The notes beneath the pieces were generated by a model that was not told where the DNA came from, did no database searches, and worked only from the letters and a program-made list of their open reading frames with translations. Source: Paenibacillus sp. ACRRY (GTDB lineage Bacteria > Bacillota > Bacilli > Paenibacillales > Paenibacillaceae). From it: a DNA stretch of 64,000 bases. Shown piece by piece: positions 16,893 to 26,651 of the stretch. Numbering within the stretch: position 1 is the stretch's first letter; every line of letters starts with the position of its first letter. The position numbers were made by a program, and so were the translations under genes. The stretch spans positions 1,116,001 to 1,180,000 of the forward strand of contig NZ_JAKRNM010000001.1 in assembly GCF_022346995.1 (NCBI RefSeq). The letters run 5' to 3'.

Positions 16893-17126
16893 CAAATTAA
16901 TTTCACTAATCCTTTCTAATGTTGCAAGCGCTTCAATTCTTGAGACAGCTCCTACTCTATGTATTTTCTGCTTTCCCATCCCTTCGGTTTCGATATATAG
17001 TACATATTGGATAGTGAAATTGTACTGTCAGAGTTGCCAGACGACAATCAAGGTTGTTGTGGTTTTGATTTAAAACATTATGAATGTTGTCATTTTTCAT
17101 CATAGAACCTCGAAGGGAAGACATAG

Positions 17127-17996
17127 ATGGATACACGCCACGAACCCGGCCAACTATATGAAGATCAGGATTGTATCATTATTTATGTCGGGAAGCTGGC
17201 GGACAATCCCCAGTGGAGTTTTCCGACTCATAAGCATGACGACCTGCACGAGATTATTTACGTTAATGAAGGAAAAGGTTCATTCACCATTGATGGTGCA
17301 AAGCATTTGGCCCAAAAGGGAGACCTGCTCGTATACAATAGAGGCACACTTCACGAAGAAAAGTCTGACCCCGAATATCCGTTATCCACCTTTTATTGTG
17401 GCTTTCGTTTCAGAGAGGGTATCCAGAGCGATGCCGATTGGGTCGTACCTCCAGGTGGTGAACCAATCATTCGCGCAAACCGGTATTCGGAAGAGCTGCA
17501 TTCGTTAATGCAGACCTTATTCAGTGAATTCTCCATTCGTGAGGATGGATACGAGCGCATCTCCCAGCATGTGTTGAAAGCCGTACTACTGATCATCGGA
17601 CGCATGTCCCGCCATCAACAATCTGCTGGACAGATCATACGGGGCAACACCCTTGCTGCGAGTATTAAGGACTATCTGGATACGAACTACAGGCAAAACA
17701 TTAAACTGAAGGAACTCGCTGAACAATTTCATATCGACTTCTATTACCTGATTCATATGTATAAGAATTGCTACGGCATTTCCCCCTATCATTACTTGAT
17801 CCAACGACGAATGGGTGAAGCAACCCGGCTGTTAGTCTCGACCAAGAAGAAAATATGGGAAATTGCCAAATTAGTTGGGTATGATAACCCCAATTACTTC
17901 ACCATCCTATTTACCAAAACGGTCGGCGAATCCCCGCGAAGCTTTCGCAAGCGAAACCAAAAAGATATGTTTGGGGATGCTGCCTCCCAATCATAA
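17127..17996 (+). CDS. AraC-family regulator with cupin domain
   Basis: This 289-residue protein starts with a cupin half (SFPTHKHDDLHEIIYVNEGK, metal or sugar-binding type) and ends with an AraC double helix-turn-helix from about 185 (LKELAEQFHIDFYYLIHMYK, then IWEIAKLVGYDNPNYF). It is transcribed divergently from the MFS exporter 230 bp away and is its likely controller. The ATG follows CGAAGGGAAGACATAG. A strong terminator follows at 18059. Confidence 0.88.
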   Translation: MDTRHEPGQLYEDQDCIIIYVGKLADNPQWSFPTHKHDDLHEIIYVNEGKGSFTIDGAKHLAQKGDLLVYNRGTLHEEKSDPEYPLSTFYCGFRFREGIQSDADWVVPPGGEPIIRANRYSEELHSLMQTLFSEFSIREDGYERISQHVLKAVLLIIGRMSRHQQSAGQIIRGNTLAASIKDYLDTNYRQNIKLKELAEQFHIDFYYLIHMYKNCYGISPYHYLIQRRMGEATRLLVSTKKKIWEIAKLVGYDNPNYFTILFTKTVGESPRSFRKRNQKDMFGDAASQS

Positions 17997-18058
17997 AGAA
18001 GAAATCTCCCTGACCTGTACTTCCTAAACACACCATTCCGGCTGGTAAGTTAAAATGT

Positions 18059-18090
18059 ACAAAGGCGCTCCCTATAAGAGCGCCTTTTGA
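18059..18090. terminator. bidirectional terminator
   Basis: AAAGGCGCT pairs with AGCGCCTTTT around a 9-base loop. It serves the AraC gene on + and probably the convergent chemotaxis receptor gene on -. Confidence 0.85.
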
Positions 18091-18116
18091 CGTTTGATCA
18101 TAACCTTATATTTAAT

Positions 18117-20168
18117 CTAGAGTGTAAATCGACGGACCAAATTTTGCATATTTTCAGCTGTTTTGGATAATTGCACGGATGATGCAGCAATCTCCTCCAT
18201 GGCCGCCATTTGCTCTTGGGCTGCTGCCGAAGTGGTCTGGGCACTGTCAGCAGATACTTTGGAGATATTGGCCATTTCTGCCACAGAAGCAGAGACTTGC
18301 TCCGTACTTGCTGCCAGCTGCTCTGATACAGCAGATACATCCTGGATCTGATCCACAATATGAGTCGTATATTGTTCAATGTTCGATATGGTTGCAGAAG
18401 CCTCGCGGCTGATCCGCATCCCTTCGCCGACTTGATTTCGAACGTTATCATTCATTAGTGATGTGGATTTCTCAATCAGGTCGAACATTTTGCCGATGGT
18501 TGCGCCTATTTCTTCTGCGCTTTGTTTGGATTGCAAGGACAGCATGCGTACTTCACCTGCAACGACAGCAAAACCTTTTCCATGCTCTCCTGCCCTCGCT
18601 GCTTCAATTGAAGCATTAAGTGAAAGAAGATTCGTTTGGCGAGAGATATCCGCAATCGCCTCGTTCATTCTGCCCGCTTCAGCTGATAGATTAGACAGCT
18701 CGTTAATTAATGCCGAGGCTTCTTGGACGGCCACTAGGATGTGTTCCATTTGGTCGCCGACTTGGTTGATGGTTTTCCCACCGTTTGCGACAGCACGCTC
18801 TGTCTCTTCAGCTGAATCTACAATGGCACTGGCAGACTCTGCGATGGTACTGATCCCTCTGGCCATTTCTTCCACTGCATTCGCTGTTTGTTCAGAACTT
18901 TCTGCGCCAACGACTGCGCTTTCAGCGGTCTGCTGGATCGTTTCAGCAACATGTTGAACAGAAGCGTTCGTTTGTTCGGTGCTTTCATGTATCATTTGCG
19001 AGGTATGGTTTAAAAGCGACGATGTCTGATTAAGTTCAGAAACGACAGATTGTAATGAAATGGTCATCTGGTCAAAGTCATTCGCCAGTATACCAAATTC
19101 ATCTTTATTCCTAAGATTAACCCGTTCCGTCAAATTTCCTTCCCGTACACGACGGGTTGCCGTTCGCAATTTTTGCATAGGTACCATGAAGGATCTCAAA
19201 ATAAAGAATATGATCATTCCAGCCAGCACTGTAGAAATGATAATTACGGTAAGACTAGTGACCAGGATTGGTTTCGCAGCTGCGATAAAATCTTCATGGC
19301 CCATCAAAGTGATAACATTCCAGCCGGTTAACGCATTAACGCCGTTATTAACCTCCAAGTCATATTCCAGATCTGTTCGGACAAATTGGGAGAATGCCAT
19401 GGGTTCATCAGGACTTGATGCCGTATTGGGATGGACAGGTATTCCTTCAAAAAGTGGTCCGCCGAGCATCACTCCTCCACTATCTACAATGGCACCAGCC
19501 CAAGCTGCGATGGTTCGATTGGAGTCAACTATAATCAAACTTCCATTACCCCCAACATCCACGTAGGAGATCTCTTCTGCTAATGGTGCCAGATCAAGCT
19601 TTATGCTTGCTACGCCTTGTCCACTTGAGAGAGCTTGGGATATCTCGACATATATCTCCCCCGAATCGGAGTCTTTCATAATGCTGGAAAAATAGACCGA
19701 TCCATTATTATTTTTACCATTGGTGTACCAATCTGTACTACGTGGATCATATGTTGTCTCTCCGATCTCTGGAGAAGTAATAAAACGGCCCTGATCGTTA
19801 CCTACAGTAATCGCTAGAATATCAGGATATGTATCTGCTAACTGGTTTAATTCTGCTTGCACTGCTTCAATGTTTACCTGACTGGCGTCAGCACTTACCA
19901 ATCGATCTATATAACTTAACAGTTCTGCTTTTGTCCCTACCAGATTATTAATATGCTGTCCTGCCATTGTTAATATGGTATTCATCGGATCTGTCATGCT
20001 TTTTTGGACCTGATCCTGTGCACTGTGATAAGAGAAATATCCGATAAGTGCTGTTGGAATGATAAGTACCGTGAGGAAAGCTGCAATGAGCCTGGTGCTC
20101 ATTAAATGTGAAACAGATGCTAGTCTCTTTATTAATGACACTTTATTCTTTTTCTTTTTTTCGTTCAA
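18117..20168 (-). CDS. methyl-accepting chemotaxis protein
   Basis: This 683-residue receptor has a cytoplasmic Lys-rich start and a first membrane segment (LIAAFLTVLIIPTALIGYFS). A periplasm-facing dCache-type sensor (about 55-295, with WYTNGKNNNGSVYFSS) follows, then a second segment (VTSLTVIIISTVLAGMIIFF), HAMP and the long coiled signalling hairpin. The hairpin tip reads GEHGKGFAVVAGEVRMLSLQS, the conserved CheA/CheW contact. dCache receptors usually sense amino acids, organic acids or amines. No che genes lie nearby, so it feeds the central chemotaxis array. The start ATG follows GAGAGGGAG. Confidence 0.93.
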   Translation of the reverse strand: MNEKKKKNKVSLIKRLASVSHLMSTRLIAAFLTVLIIPTALIGYFSYHSAQDQVQKSMTDPMNTILTMAGQHINNLVGTKAELLSYIDRLVSADASQVNIEAVQAELNQLADTYPDILAITVGNDQGRFITSPEIGETTYDPRSTDWYTNGKNNNGSVYFSSIMKDSDSGEIYVEISQALSSGQGVASIKLDLAPLAEEISYVDVGGNGSLIIVDSNRTIAAWAGAIVDSGGVMLGGPLFEGIPVHPNTASSPDEPMAFSQFVRTDLEYDLEVNNGVNALTGWNVITLMGHEDFIAAAKPILVTSLTVIIISTVLAGMIIFFILRSFMVPMQKLRTATRRVREGNLTERVNLRNKDEFGILANDFDQMTISLQSVVSELNQTSSLLNHTSQMIHESTEQTNASVQHVAETIQQTAESAVVGAESSEQTANAVEEMARGISTIAESASAIVDSAEETERAVANGGKTINQVGDQMEHILVAVQEASALINELSNLSAEAGRMNEAIADISRQTNLLSLNASIEAARAGEHGKGFAVVAGEVRMLSLQSKQSAEEIGATIGKMFDLIEKSTSLMNDNVRNQVGEGMRISREASATISNIEQYTTHIVDQIQDVSAVSEQLAASTEQVSASVAEMANISKVSADSAQTTSAAAQEQMAAMEEIAASSVQLSKTAENMQNLVRRFTL

Positions 20169-20354
20169 ATGGATCTCCCTCTCATGTTAAATTAAGAACA
20201 AAACTATATATCGGTATATCTAGTAAATAATTTAATTAATGGTATTTATTAATTTTTATTAATAGCTAATATTGCTTTGTAAACGACTTTGCTCCAGTGA
20301 TGAAAGTCCCCCCCTTATTGATAATTTATTGATGTATGTAAACGCAAAAAAACC

Positions 20355-20396
20355 CATATATATGCACACTCAAAGAAACTTTGAGCATGTATATAC
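20355..20396 (-). terminator. terminator of the COG4189 regulator gene
   Basis: On the - strand a TATATACATGCTCAAAG / CTTTGAGTGTGCATATATA stem with a 3-base loop is followed by GGGTTTTTTTGCG. It lies about 75 bp after the stop at 20470, within the 300-bp gap that otherwise holds only the receptor gene's AT-rich 5' region. Confidence 0.75.
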
Positions 20397-20469
20397 ACAG
20401 GTATTGCCTGATAAAAATCAGTAACAAGCCTTATTTGTTTTGTATTATAGCATAGATAGGACCGTTATG

Positions 20470-21393
20470 TTAACCATAATTTGGTTTGTCATCGACATAT
20501 ACTCGGATCAAAATGTCCTGATCATGGTTACCAAAACCAGCTCCATACAACGTTAATCCCCCTACATGATCTGCCTGCTCTTCAACCGCAAACCTGAGTG
20601 TCCAGAACGGTTCTCCCAGCCTCACATCATTCAGCGTCACGTCTGACATCAACTCTCCATCTATCGTTGTCCCGAAAGCATCCACTCGAATTGTCTTCAA
20701 TAATCCATATTGATTCACGTTGCGATGCCACCATTCCGGTGTATATTTTCCTCGTGCCGCCCTGCCGAAATCCGCGGGACTTGTCCACGTTCCGAGCTCA
20801 ATGCCATTAAAGCTGAAGGTAATATCTGATGGCCAATCATCTCTTAAACCTGGTGCTTCAGAAGCCAACTCCATGGATATTTCTATAGCGTCCGCACTGG
20901 GATTGGGATATAGATAGTTAGGCGTTTTATACTCCACATAACCTCTCCCGAACCACAGGATGGAAGCTTGAACCCGTTCAGGATCCAGGAAGTAGCGCGG
21001 ATCGTCCCATACCCCAATTTCCTTCTCTCTCGTACCCAGACCGCAAGTGGGATGAATATCAAACGCAGTATAATGACCAACCGAGATGGTCTGTTCCCTC
21101 ATATTCGTAACTCTGCTGGCTGCGGGCAGCTCAATTTCAATCTTTTTTTGTTTGAGAAAACACATTTTGTGTGTTCCTCCATTACGCCGGACTCTGTGGC
21201 TTCCGATTAATTCGGCTTCTTCCAATTTTCGGATATGCATTGTAACAATGGACGGGCTAAGTTTGATCTGTGCGGCGATATCCTTGACACTCATCTCTTG
21301 ATCGGCTATCAACTCCATAATCCGCCAGCGAACTTCACTGGCTAGCGCATCGTATAAAGGCATAAACCGGGACTCCCCGTTGGATTGAATCAT
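20470..21393 (-). CDS. ArsR-like winged-helix regulator (COG4189 type)
   Basis: This 307-residue protein has an ArsR-type winged helix at residues 10-75 (YDALASEVRWRIMELIADQE, SVKDIAAQIKLSPSIVTMHI). A 220-residue C-terminal domain of beta character follows, with GWDDPRYF-like and WHRNVNQYGLLKTIRVD segments, as in the predicted regulators of COG4189. Such proteins sit beside glycosidase genes in Paenibacillus-like genomes. Here the gene diverges from a GH43 enzyme 177 bp away, so control of that gene, perhaps with a sugar bound by the large C-terminal domain, is likely (inference). Confidence 0.8.
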   Translation of the reverse strand: MIQSNGESRFMPLYDALASEVRWRIMELIADQEMSVKDIAAQIKLSPSIVTMHIRKLEEAELIGSHRVRRNGGTHKMCFLKQKKIEIELPAASRVTNMREQTISVGHYTAFDIHPTCGLGTREKEIGVWDDPRYFLDPERVQASILWFGRGYVEYKTPNYLYPNPSADAIEISMELASEAPGLRDDWPSDITFSFNGIELGTWTSPADFGRAARGKYTPEWWHRNVNQYGLLKTIRVDAFGTTIDGELMSDVTLNDVRLGEPFWTLRFAVEEQADHVGGLTLYGAGFGNHDQDILIRVYVDDKPNYG

Positions 21394-21570
21394 TTTTTAC
21401 ACTCTCCTGCTCACACTCGGTGAAATCACATTTATATAAATTTAAAGAATATTAATTGAAATTACAAGTCCCTTCTATTGAAATGGACAGTGGGTTGGTG
21501 TTTAATTTCAGTAGCTTCCTATTATTAGAATTCTTATTTTTATGAATTTATCATCGAGGTGAAATAACAA

Positions 21571-23061
21571 ATGAAGTTTAACAATCCCGTCATCAAAGGG
21601 TTCTATCCAGATCCAAGCGTCTGCAGAGTAGACGATACGTATTACCTAATTTGCAGTTCATTTCAATTTTTCCCCGGAGTACCGATTTTCGAAAGCAAAG
21701 ATCTGATTAACTGGAAACAGATTGGTCATTGTCTAACGAAAACGAGTCAGGTACAACTTGCACATGTGAACAGTTCAGGAGGCGTATTCGCTCCTACCCT
21801 TCGGCATCATAACGGGCGATTCTACATGACGACCACGAATGATACGACCCGCCAGAACTTCTATGTGTGGACAGACGATATCTATGGCGAATGGTCTGAG
21901 CCCATATTCGTGGATCAGGGTGGAATCGATCCGGACTTATATTTCGAAGACCAAAAGGCTTACTTTATGAGTAACGGTTCTGACGATTTCGGCGTCTCGG
22001 GGATCGTTCAATGTGAGATCGAGATTGAAACGGGCAAAAAGCTTACACCGAGCCGGACCATATGGCAAGGTACCGGAGGACGTTACCTGGAAAGTCCTCA
22101 TATGTATAAGATCAACGGTCTTTATTATCTGCTGGCTGCTGAAGGAGGTACCGAATACGGTCACATGGAAACATATGCACGCGGATCCTCTGTCTCCGGT
22201 CCTTTCGAAGCTTATCCTCACAATCCGGTGTTAACCAACCGTAACCTGGGCGGTTATGAGCTGCAAGGTGTTGGACATGGCGATCTGGTTCAGGATGTTG
22301 AGGGAAATTGGTGGCTCTTCCACTTGGGATTCCGGCAGATCGGACAATGGCAGACGTTTCACCATCTTGGACGCGAAGTTTTTGTAGCACCTGTGACCTT
22401 CAATGAAGACGGCTGGTTTACAGCGGGTCACAATGGAACGACTTTATTAACTTTTGAAACAGACCGGATATCCGAATCTGTCGTTCAGGTGGAGAAGAAG
22501 TCATTTACTTTTGACAACACGGAATGGGACAAGGATTGGTGCTATCTCAGACATCCTCATCCGCAGAATTATATGCTGCAATCCAACAAGCTAACGCTTA
22601 AAGGAACGGACGTCTCGCTGGATCAACCGGGCACCCCTACCTTCATCGGTATACGACAAAAGGACTTCAATGCCATCATTTCTTGTGATGTTAGCCTTAC
22701 AGACGGAGAAGCAGGCATCACCCTGTATATGGATGAGCACCATCATTATGATCTGGCTATACGAAAAGACGCTGAAGGTTATAAGGTGATCGAGCGCCTT
22801 AATATCGGAGATATCAAATCGATTGAAAAAGAAGTGCATCTCGGAAGCCGTAACCAAGCCACATTGAAGATCCGGGCAACCAATGATCGTTATACCTTTA
22901 GCTTGGATAACCAGGGTAAGGAGATTGAATTAGGCAACGCACATACGAAATACCTATCCTCTGAGGTAGCCGGTGGGTTTACAGGCGTAGTCATCGGTTT
23001 ATATGCCTATGGCGAAGGATCTGTGGCAGAATTCTCAGAATTCAAGTGCGACTATAAATAA
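21571..23061 (+). CDS. glycoside hydrolase family 43 (beta-xylosidase / alpha-L-arabinofuranosidase type)
   Basis: This 496-residue cytoplasmic enzyme has no signal peptide. The five-bladed propeller comes first, with catalytic base D14 (FYPDPSVC), the pKa-tuning aspartate in GGIDPDLYF (D120/D122) and the acid E174 in YLESPHMYK. A C-terminal beta-sandwich (about 315-496) matches the accessory domain of XynB-like enzymes. Substrates are short xylo- or arabino-oligosaccharides imported by ABC transporters. The start ATG follows GAGGTGA. It is monocistronic, divergent from a COG4189 regulator, and ends before a strong terminator shared with the alcohol dehydrogenase gene. Confidence 0.92.
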   Translation: MKFNNPVIKGFYPDPSVCRVDDTYYLICSSFQFFPGVPIFESKDLINWKQIGHCLTKTSQVQLAHVNSSGGVFAPTLRHHNGRFYMTTTNDTTRQNFYVWTDDIYGEWSEPIFVDQGGIDPDLYFEDQKAYFMSNGSDDFGVSGIVQCEIEIETGKKLTPSRTIWQGTGGRYLESPHMYKINGLYYLLAAEGGTEYGHMETYARGSSVSGPFEAYPHNPVLTNRNLGGYELQGVGHGDLVQDVEGNWWLFHLGFRQIGQWQTFHHLGREVFVAPVTFNEDGWFTAGHNGTTLLTFETDRISESVVQVEKKSFTFDNTEWDKDWCYLRHPHPQNYMLQSNKLTLKGTDVSLDQPGTPTFIGIRQKDFNAIISCDVSLTDGEAGITLYMDEHHHYDLAIRKDAEGYKVIERLNIGDIKSIEKEVHLGSRNQATLKIRATNDRYTFSLDNQGKEIELGNAHTKYLSSEVAGGFTGVVIGLYAYGEGSVAEFSEFKCDYK

Positions 23062-23124
23062 TAGCCAGATCTACAAGTTAAACAATAGAAATTTACATTT
23101 CTAACTTTTGTCTAACTGCATGTA

Positions 23125-23172
23125 AAAAAAGCGAGGATGTCCTCAAAGTCAACACTTTGGAGACATCCTCGC
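23125..23172 (-). terminator. strong terminator between convergent genes
   Basis: GCGAGGATGTC pairs exactly with GACATCCTCGC, extended by CAAAGT/ACTTTG around CAAC. On the - strand the stem is followed by TTTTTTTACATG. It may act for both neighbours. Confidence 0.9.
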
Positions 23173-23213
23173 AGTCTTATACAACTGGAACTAAACTAAT
23201 TTAAATTGAAAAC

Positions 23214-24257
23214 TTACATCGTGCTCGTATCAATCACGAATCTGTACTTCACATCCGAAGCAAGTACACGTTTATAAGCTTCATCAATTTGGTCAGCCGA
23301 GATGACTTCGATCTGAGGTGTAATGTCATGTTTCGCACAGAAGTCCATCATTTCCTGGGTCTCCCGGATACCACCAATCATGGAACCTGCAAATGAACGA
23401 CGGTGACCGATGAGAGACATGACGTTTACTGCGAGCGGCTCACCAGGTGCACCTACGTTTACGAGTGTACCATCCAGCGTAAGCAATCCGAAATAAGCGT
23501 TAATGTCAATGTTGGCACTTACCGTGTTAATGATCAGATCAAAGGAACCTGCAAGCTTCTCGAACGTTTCTGCTTCACTTGTGGCGTAATAGTGGTTTGC
23601 ACCAAACTGCAAACCATCTTCTTTTTTATTCAGGGATTGGGACAGAACAGTCACCTCGGCACCCATGGCATGTGCAATTTTGACAGCCATATGGCCGAGA
23701 CCACCCATCCCTACAATCGCTACTTTTTTCCCTGGAGCTGCTTCCCAATGGTGAAGCGGCGAGTATGTTGTGATACCTGCGCAAAGTAACGGTGCAGCGG
23801 CTTCGAGTGCAATGTTATCCGGAATTCGAATAACGAAATTTTCGGTCACGACGATGTGAGTCGAATATCCACCTTGTGTGGGTTCACCGTATTTATCAAC
23901 CCCACCATACGTTTGAATATTGCCTTTGAGGCAGTACTGCTCTTCTCCTCTGCGGCAATTTTCGCATTCCCCACAGGAGTCAACCATACATCCTACGCCT
24001 ACTCGGTCACCCACTTTATATTTTGAAACTTCAGTTCCTACTTCTGTGACAATACCTGCAATTTCATGTCCAGGAACCAGCGGATAATTCACCGGGCCCC
24101 ATTCACCGTGAGCCGTATGAATGTCAGAGTGACAAATGCCGGCATATTTGATTTCAATCAGGACATCATGTGTGTCCAGATCGCGTCGTTTGATTTCAGC
24201 CGACCGGAACGATTGATCCGGTCCGTCCACAGCACGTGCTTTAGCAGTTATCATCAT
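23214..24257 (-). CDS. NAD(P)-dependent zinc alcohol dehydrogenase (AdhA/YahK-like)
   Basis: This 347-residue medium-chain enzyme keeps the catalytic zinc ligands (C42 in GICHSD, H64 and E65 in PGHE) and four structural-zinc cysteines (C95, C98, C101, C109). It also has the Rossmann motif [17 protein letters not shown]. It reduces aldehydes; close relatives of the CAD/AdhA group handle formaldehyde- or methylglyoxal-type stress. AGGAGG sits 5 bases before the first of two tandem ATGs. Its promoter (24363-24393) has the 19-base spacer of MerR-activated genes, and the divergent AdhR-like gene supplies the activator. Confidence 0.93.
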   Translation of the reverse strand: MMITAKARAVDGPDQSFRSAEIKRRDLDTHDVLIEIKYAGICHSDIHTAHGEWGPVNYPLVPGHEIAGIVTEVGTEVSKYKVGDRVGVGCMVDSCGECENCRRGEEQYCLKGNIQTYGGVDKYGEPTQGGYSTHIVVTENFVIRIPDNIALEAAAPLLCAGITTYSPLHHWEAAPGKKVAIVGMGGLGHMAVKIAHAMGAEVTVLSQSLNKKEDGLQFGANHYYATSEAETFEKLAGSFDLIINTVSANIDINAYFGLLTLDGTLVNVGAPGEPLAVNVMSLIGHRRSFAGSMIGGIRETQEMMDFCAKHDITPQIEVISADQIDEAYKRVLASDVKYRFVIDTSTM

Positions 24258-24362
24258 TGAAACCTCCTAAGATGTCATTTTCCAAGAGAATACACCCATT
24301 CAGTGGCAAGAATCATGATTGATATAATGATCAGTCATTCCTTCTTTTTCTCTCGCAAAATC

Positions 24363-24393
24363 ATCTTAATCCCTCTAGTTAACTCTAGGTCAA
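24363..24393 (-). promoter_or_regulatory. MerR-type promoter of the alcohol dehydrogenase gene
   Basis: On the - strand -35 TTGACC and -10 TAAGAT are separated by 19 bases. The spacer contains the dyad CTAGAGTTAACTAG. The long spacer plus dyad is the hallmark of MerR-family activation. Confidence 0.75.
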
Positions 24394-24465
24394 ATATCTT
24401 TTCTAAATTTTTTTTATAGTAATAGTTAAAGATAATTCTAAGCTCCCTTATTGTCATTGCTGACT

Positions 24466-24522
24466 TTGACATCCTGTATATACCGTGATAAGATTCCCCA
24501 CAGAAGCTAGAGTTAACTCGAA
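24466..24522 (+). promoter_or_regulatory. promoter and autoregulatory dyad of the MerR gene
   Basis: TTGACA (24466-24471) and TAAGAT (24489-24494) are 17 bases apart, a standard sigma-A promoter. CTAGAGTTAACTCGAAG at 24506-24522 repeats the AGAGTTAACTC dyad just downstream of the predicted start site, fitting repression by its own product. Confidence 0.6.
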
Positions 24523-24550
24523 GTCTATGCCGTAAGAAAAGGAGATCCGT

Positions 24551-24964
24551 ATGACATACTCAATCAGCGAAGTTGCCAAAGAATTGAATCTCACCGTATA
24601 TACATTGCGTTATTATGATAAGGAAGGGCTTATGCCTTTTGTCGAACGTACCCCTAGCGGAGTGCGCAAGTTTAAAGAATCCGACATTGATTTTCTGAAA
24701 ATTATTCAATGCCTGAAACTCACGGGTATGCCGATTAAGGATATCAAGGATTTCATTGAATGGTGTTCCGAAGGCGACTCCACGCTGCAGGAGAGATATG
24801 ACATGTTCATTGAACGCAAAGCCAGTGTGGAAGCACAAATGGAAGAACTGAGAAAGACCATGGAAGTCATTGAACACAAATGCGCCTATTATAAAACTGC
24901 CATCGCTGCAGGAACGGAAGATATCCATAAAAAAAATAAAATGGGTCAATCAGTGACGAATTAA
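24551..24964 (+). CDS. MerR-family regulator, AdhR-like
   Basis: This 137-residue protein has the MerR winged helix (YSISEVAKELNLTVYTLRYY), the recognition arm and a dimerising coiled coil (about 78-118). One cysteine, C54 in IIQCLKLTGM, matches the thiol used by AdhR/NmlR regulators to sense aldehydes. It is divergent from the zinc alcohol dehydrogenase gene, with matching AGTTAACTC dyads in both promoters. AAAAGGAG precedes the ATG. A terminator follows at once. Confidence 0.9.
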   Translation: MTYSISEVAKELNLTVYTLRYYDKEGLMPFVERTPSGVRKFKESDIDFLKIIQCLKLTGMPIKDIKDFIEWCSEGDSTLQERYDMFIERKASVEAQMEELRKTMEVIEHKCAYYKTAIAAGTEDIHKKNKMGQSVTN

Positions 24965-25016
24965 AGAAACACCAAAAACCTAGAATCCATTCGGACCTAG
25001 GTTTTTTGGTGTTTCT
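24965..25016 (+). terminator. terminator of the MerR gene
   Basis: AAACACCAAAAACCTAG pairs with CCTAGGTTTTTTGGTGTTT over a 12-base loop, beginning at the stop codon. Confidence 0.85.
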
Positions 25017-25121
25017 TACTGAAAGGTTACGGATTCAATTTGATTGTTCCAGCTAATCACAAATTGAATGGGATCACTTTTCTATCTAATTATTACCCAG
25101 TAAGGGTAATTACAAATTATT

Positions 25122-26633
25122 CTAAATACCAGGCATCAGTTCCTTATATTCCGTAGGGCTGTATCCGGTATACTCCTTGAACACCTTAGAGAAATAATGC
25201 TGATCACTGAAGGATAGAAGGTCCGATAATTCCTTAAACTTCATATCAGGTTGCTGTTCCATCAGCCTGCAGGCTTCCTGAATTCTCAGCCGGGTATAAT
25301 ACTGAACAAAAGTGGCTTGCGTTACGTTTTTGATCACCCTGCTAACATAAGATGGACTGACGTGAAACTTCAAAGCGATGTCGTTTATGGATAAGTGGGA
25401 ATATTTATTGAGTTTGATGTACTCATCCATCTGCTCGAATAGAAGCTCCTTGCTTTTTCGGACATGCGACTGCAGCATATCAAAACACTGCCCTGTCCAT
25501 TCCTGTAGTTCCCGGCAGAAGTCGGCATATGTCGTTGCTTCCAAGAGCTGTTTGGCCCGGTGCTCCAGACCAAGCCTGATCCCCGATCCTTGTTCTTCGT
25601 ACAGATGAGCGAACGTATCCACCAATAACCCTATGAAACGTTCCACCTCTCTCACATGCACATGCTCCTCCGCCCATCGGTCCAGCAGCTCGGACAACTT
25701 CAGAATGAACCGCTCTTTCTGATAAGCCTGTATCATTTGTACAAATGCGGATTCCAATGCAGAATCCACACATCCTGATTCCAGTCTCGCCGTCGATACT
25801 GGATTTCCAGTGTCGAGTGCCAATCCTTGTTTTAACCGCTGCTGTGCAGATAATATCGACGTTATTTGATGATAGACTTCAGGCAGTTGTCCCGACTCGG
25901 AGGACAGCAGTTGCCCTCCAATCATCGCATCCATGTGATACGTAACCAAATGACGCCGTAATGATTCCAGACATTCATGCATGGAGGAATAAGCAGCAAG
26001 CGCTCCCTTGTTTACGAAAACGATAAATTGATTCGGCGTTTGACTACGTAACACACGACAAGACTGGGGAGCAAAAAGAATCTCCACTGCATCAAGAAGC
26101 GTCTGCTGTGTCCATTGTTCCTTCCCTGGTGTAAATGGCTGCTTACGCAAAATAATCATCATCTGAGAAAGCAGCGAAAAATCCTCCCCCTTTTGCACTT
26201 CAGCATAACACTGAGGGTCGACAATCTCTTGCAAGTCATTTGAATTTTTGGATTTCTGTTGATCAAGCTGGTCAATTACCCGTCTCATGACCTCTTCTAA
26301 CGCCTCTTGCTCAACCGGTTTCAGCAAATAGTCGAACACCTGCAGGTTGAGTGCTTTTCGTGTGTATTCAAAGTCGCTATAGCCACTAATTAGAATCACT
26401 TTCAAGTCCGGGTTCTCCTTCTTCGCTTGCTCAATCAACGATAACCCATCCATCTTCGGCATCCGAATATCGGTTAGCAGCAGATCAATGGGTTCAAGCT
26501 GAATTGCAGCCAGGGCATCCTCTCCATTCGTTGCCGTAGCCACCACATGAATGGGAAGGGTAAGCGCATCCAAAAGCATTTTTACATTACGCAGTATTGG
26601 CTTGCTATCATCTACAATCATGACGTTATACAT
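25122..26633 (-). CDS. AraC-type response regulator (YesN family)
   Basis: This 503-residue two-component regulator has a receiver domain (1-120) with the phospho-accepting aspartate D55 in LLLTDIRMP and the KP motif in DYLLKPVEQ. A long middle region follows, then an AraC double helix-turn-helix at about 400-503 (LSINDIALKFHVSPSYVS, then FKELSDLLSFSDQHYFSKVF). ATG 26633 follows AAAGGGGAG; a GTG precedes it. The partner kinase gene ends 18 bp upstream. It should activate the divergent sugar transporter at 28625. Confidence 0.93.
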   Translation of the reverse strand: MYNVMIVDDSKPILRNVKMLLDALTLPIHVVATATNGEDALAAIQLEPIDLLLTDIRMPKMDGLSLIEQAKKENPDLKVILISGYSDFEYTRKALNLQVFDYLLKPVEQEALEEVMRRVIDQLDQQKSKNSNDLQEIVDPQCYAEVQKGEDFSLLSQMMIILRKQPFTPGKEQWTQQTLLDAVEILFAPQSCRVLRSQTPNQFIVFVNKGALAAYSSMHECLESLRRHLVTYHMDAMIGGQLLSSESGQLPEVYHQITSILSAQQRLKQGLALDTGNPVSTARLESGCVDSALESAFVQMIQAYQKERFILKLSELLDRWAEEHVHVREVERFIGLLVDTFAHLYEEQGSGIRLGLEHRAKQLLEATTYADFCRELQEWTGQCFDMLQSHVRKSKELLFEQMDEYIKLNKYSHLSINDIALKFHVSPSYVSRVIKNVTQATFVQYYTRLRIQEACRLMEQQPDMKFKELSDLLSFSDQHYFSKVFKEYTGYSPTEYKELMPGI

Positions 26634-26651
26634 CACATGTCTCCCCTTTGC

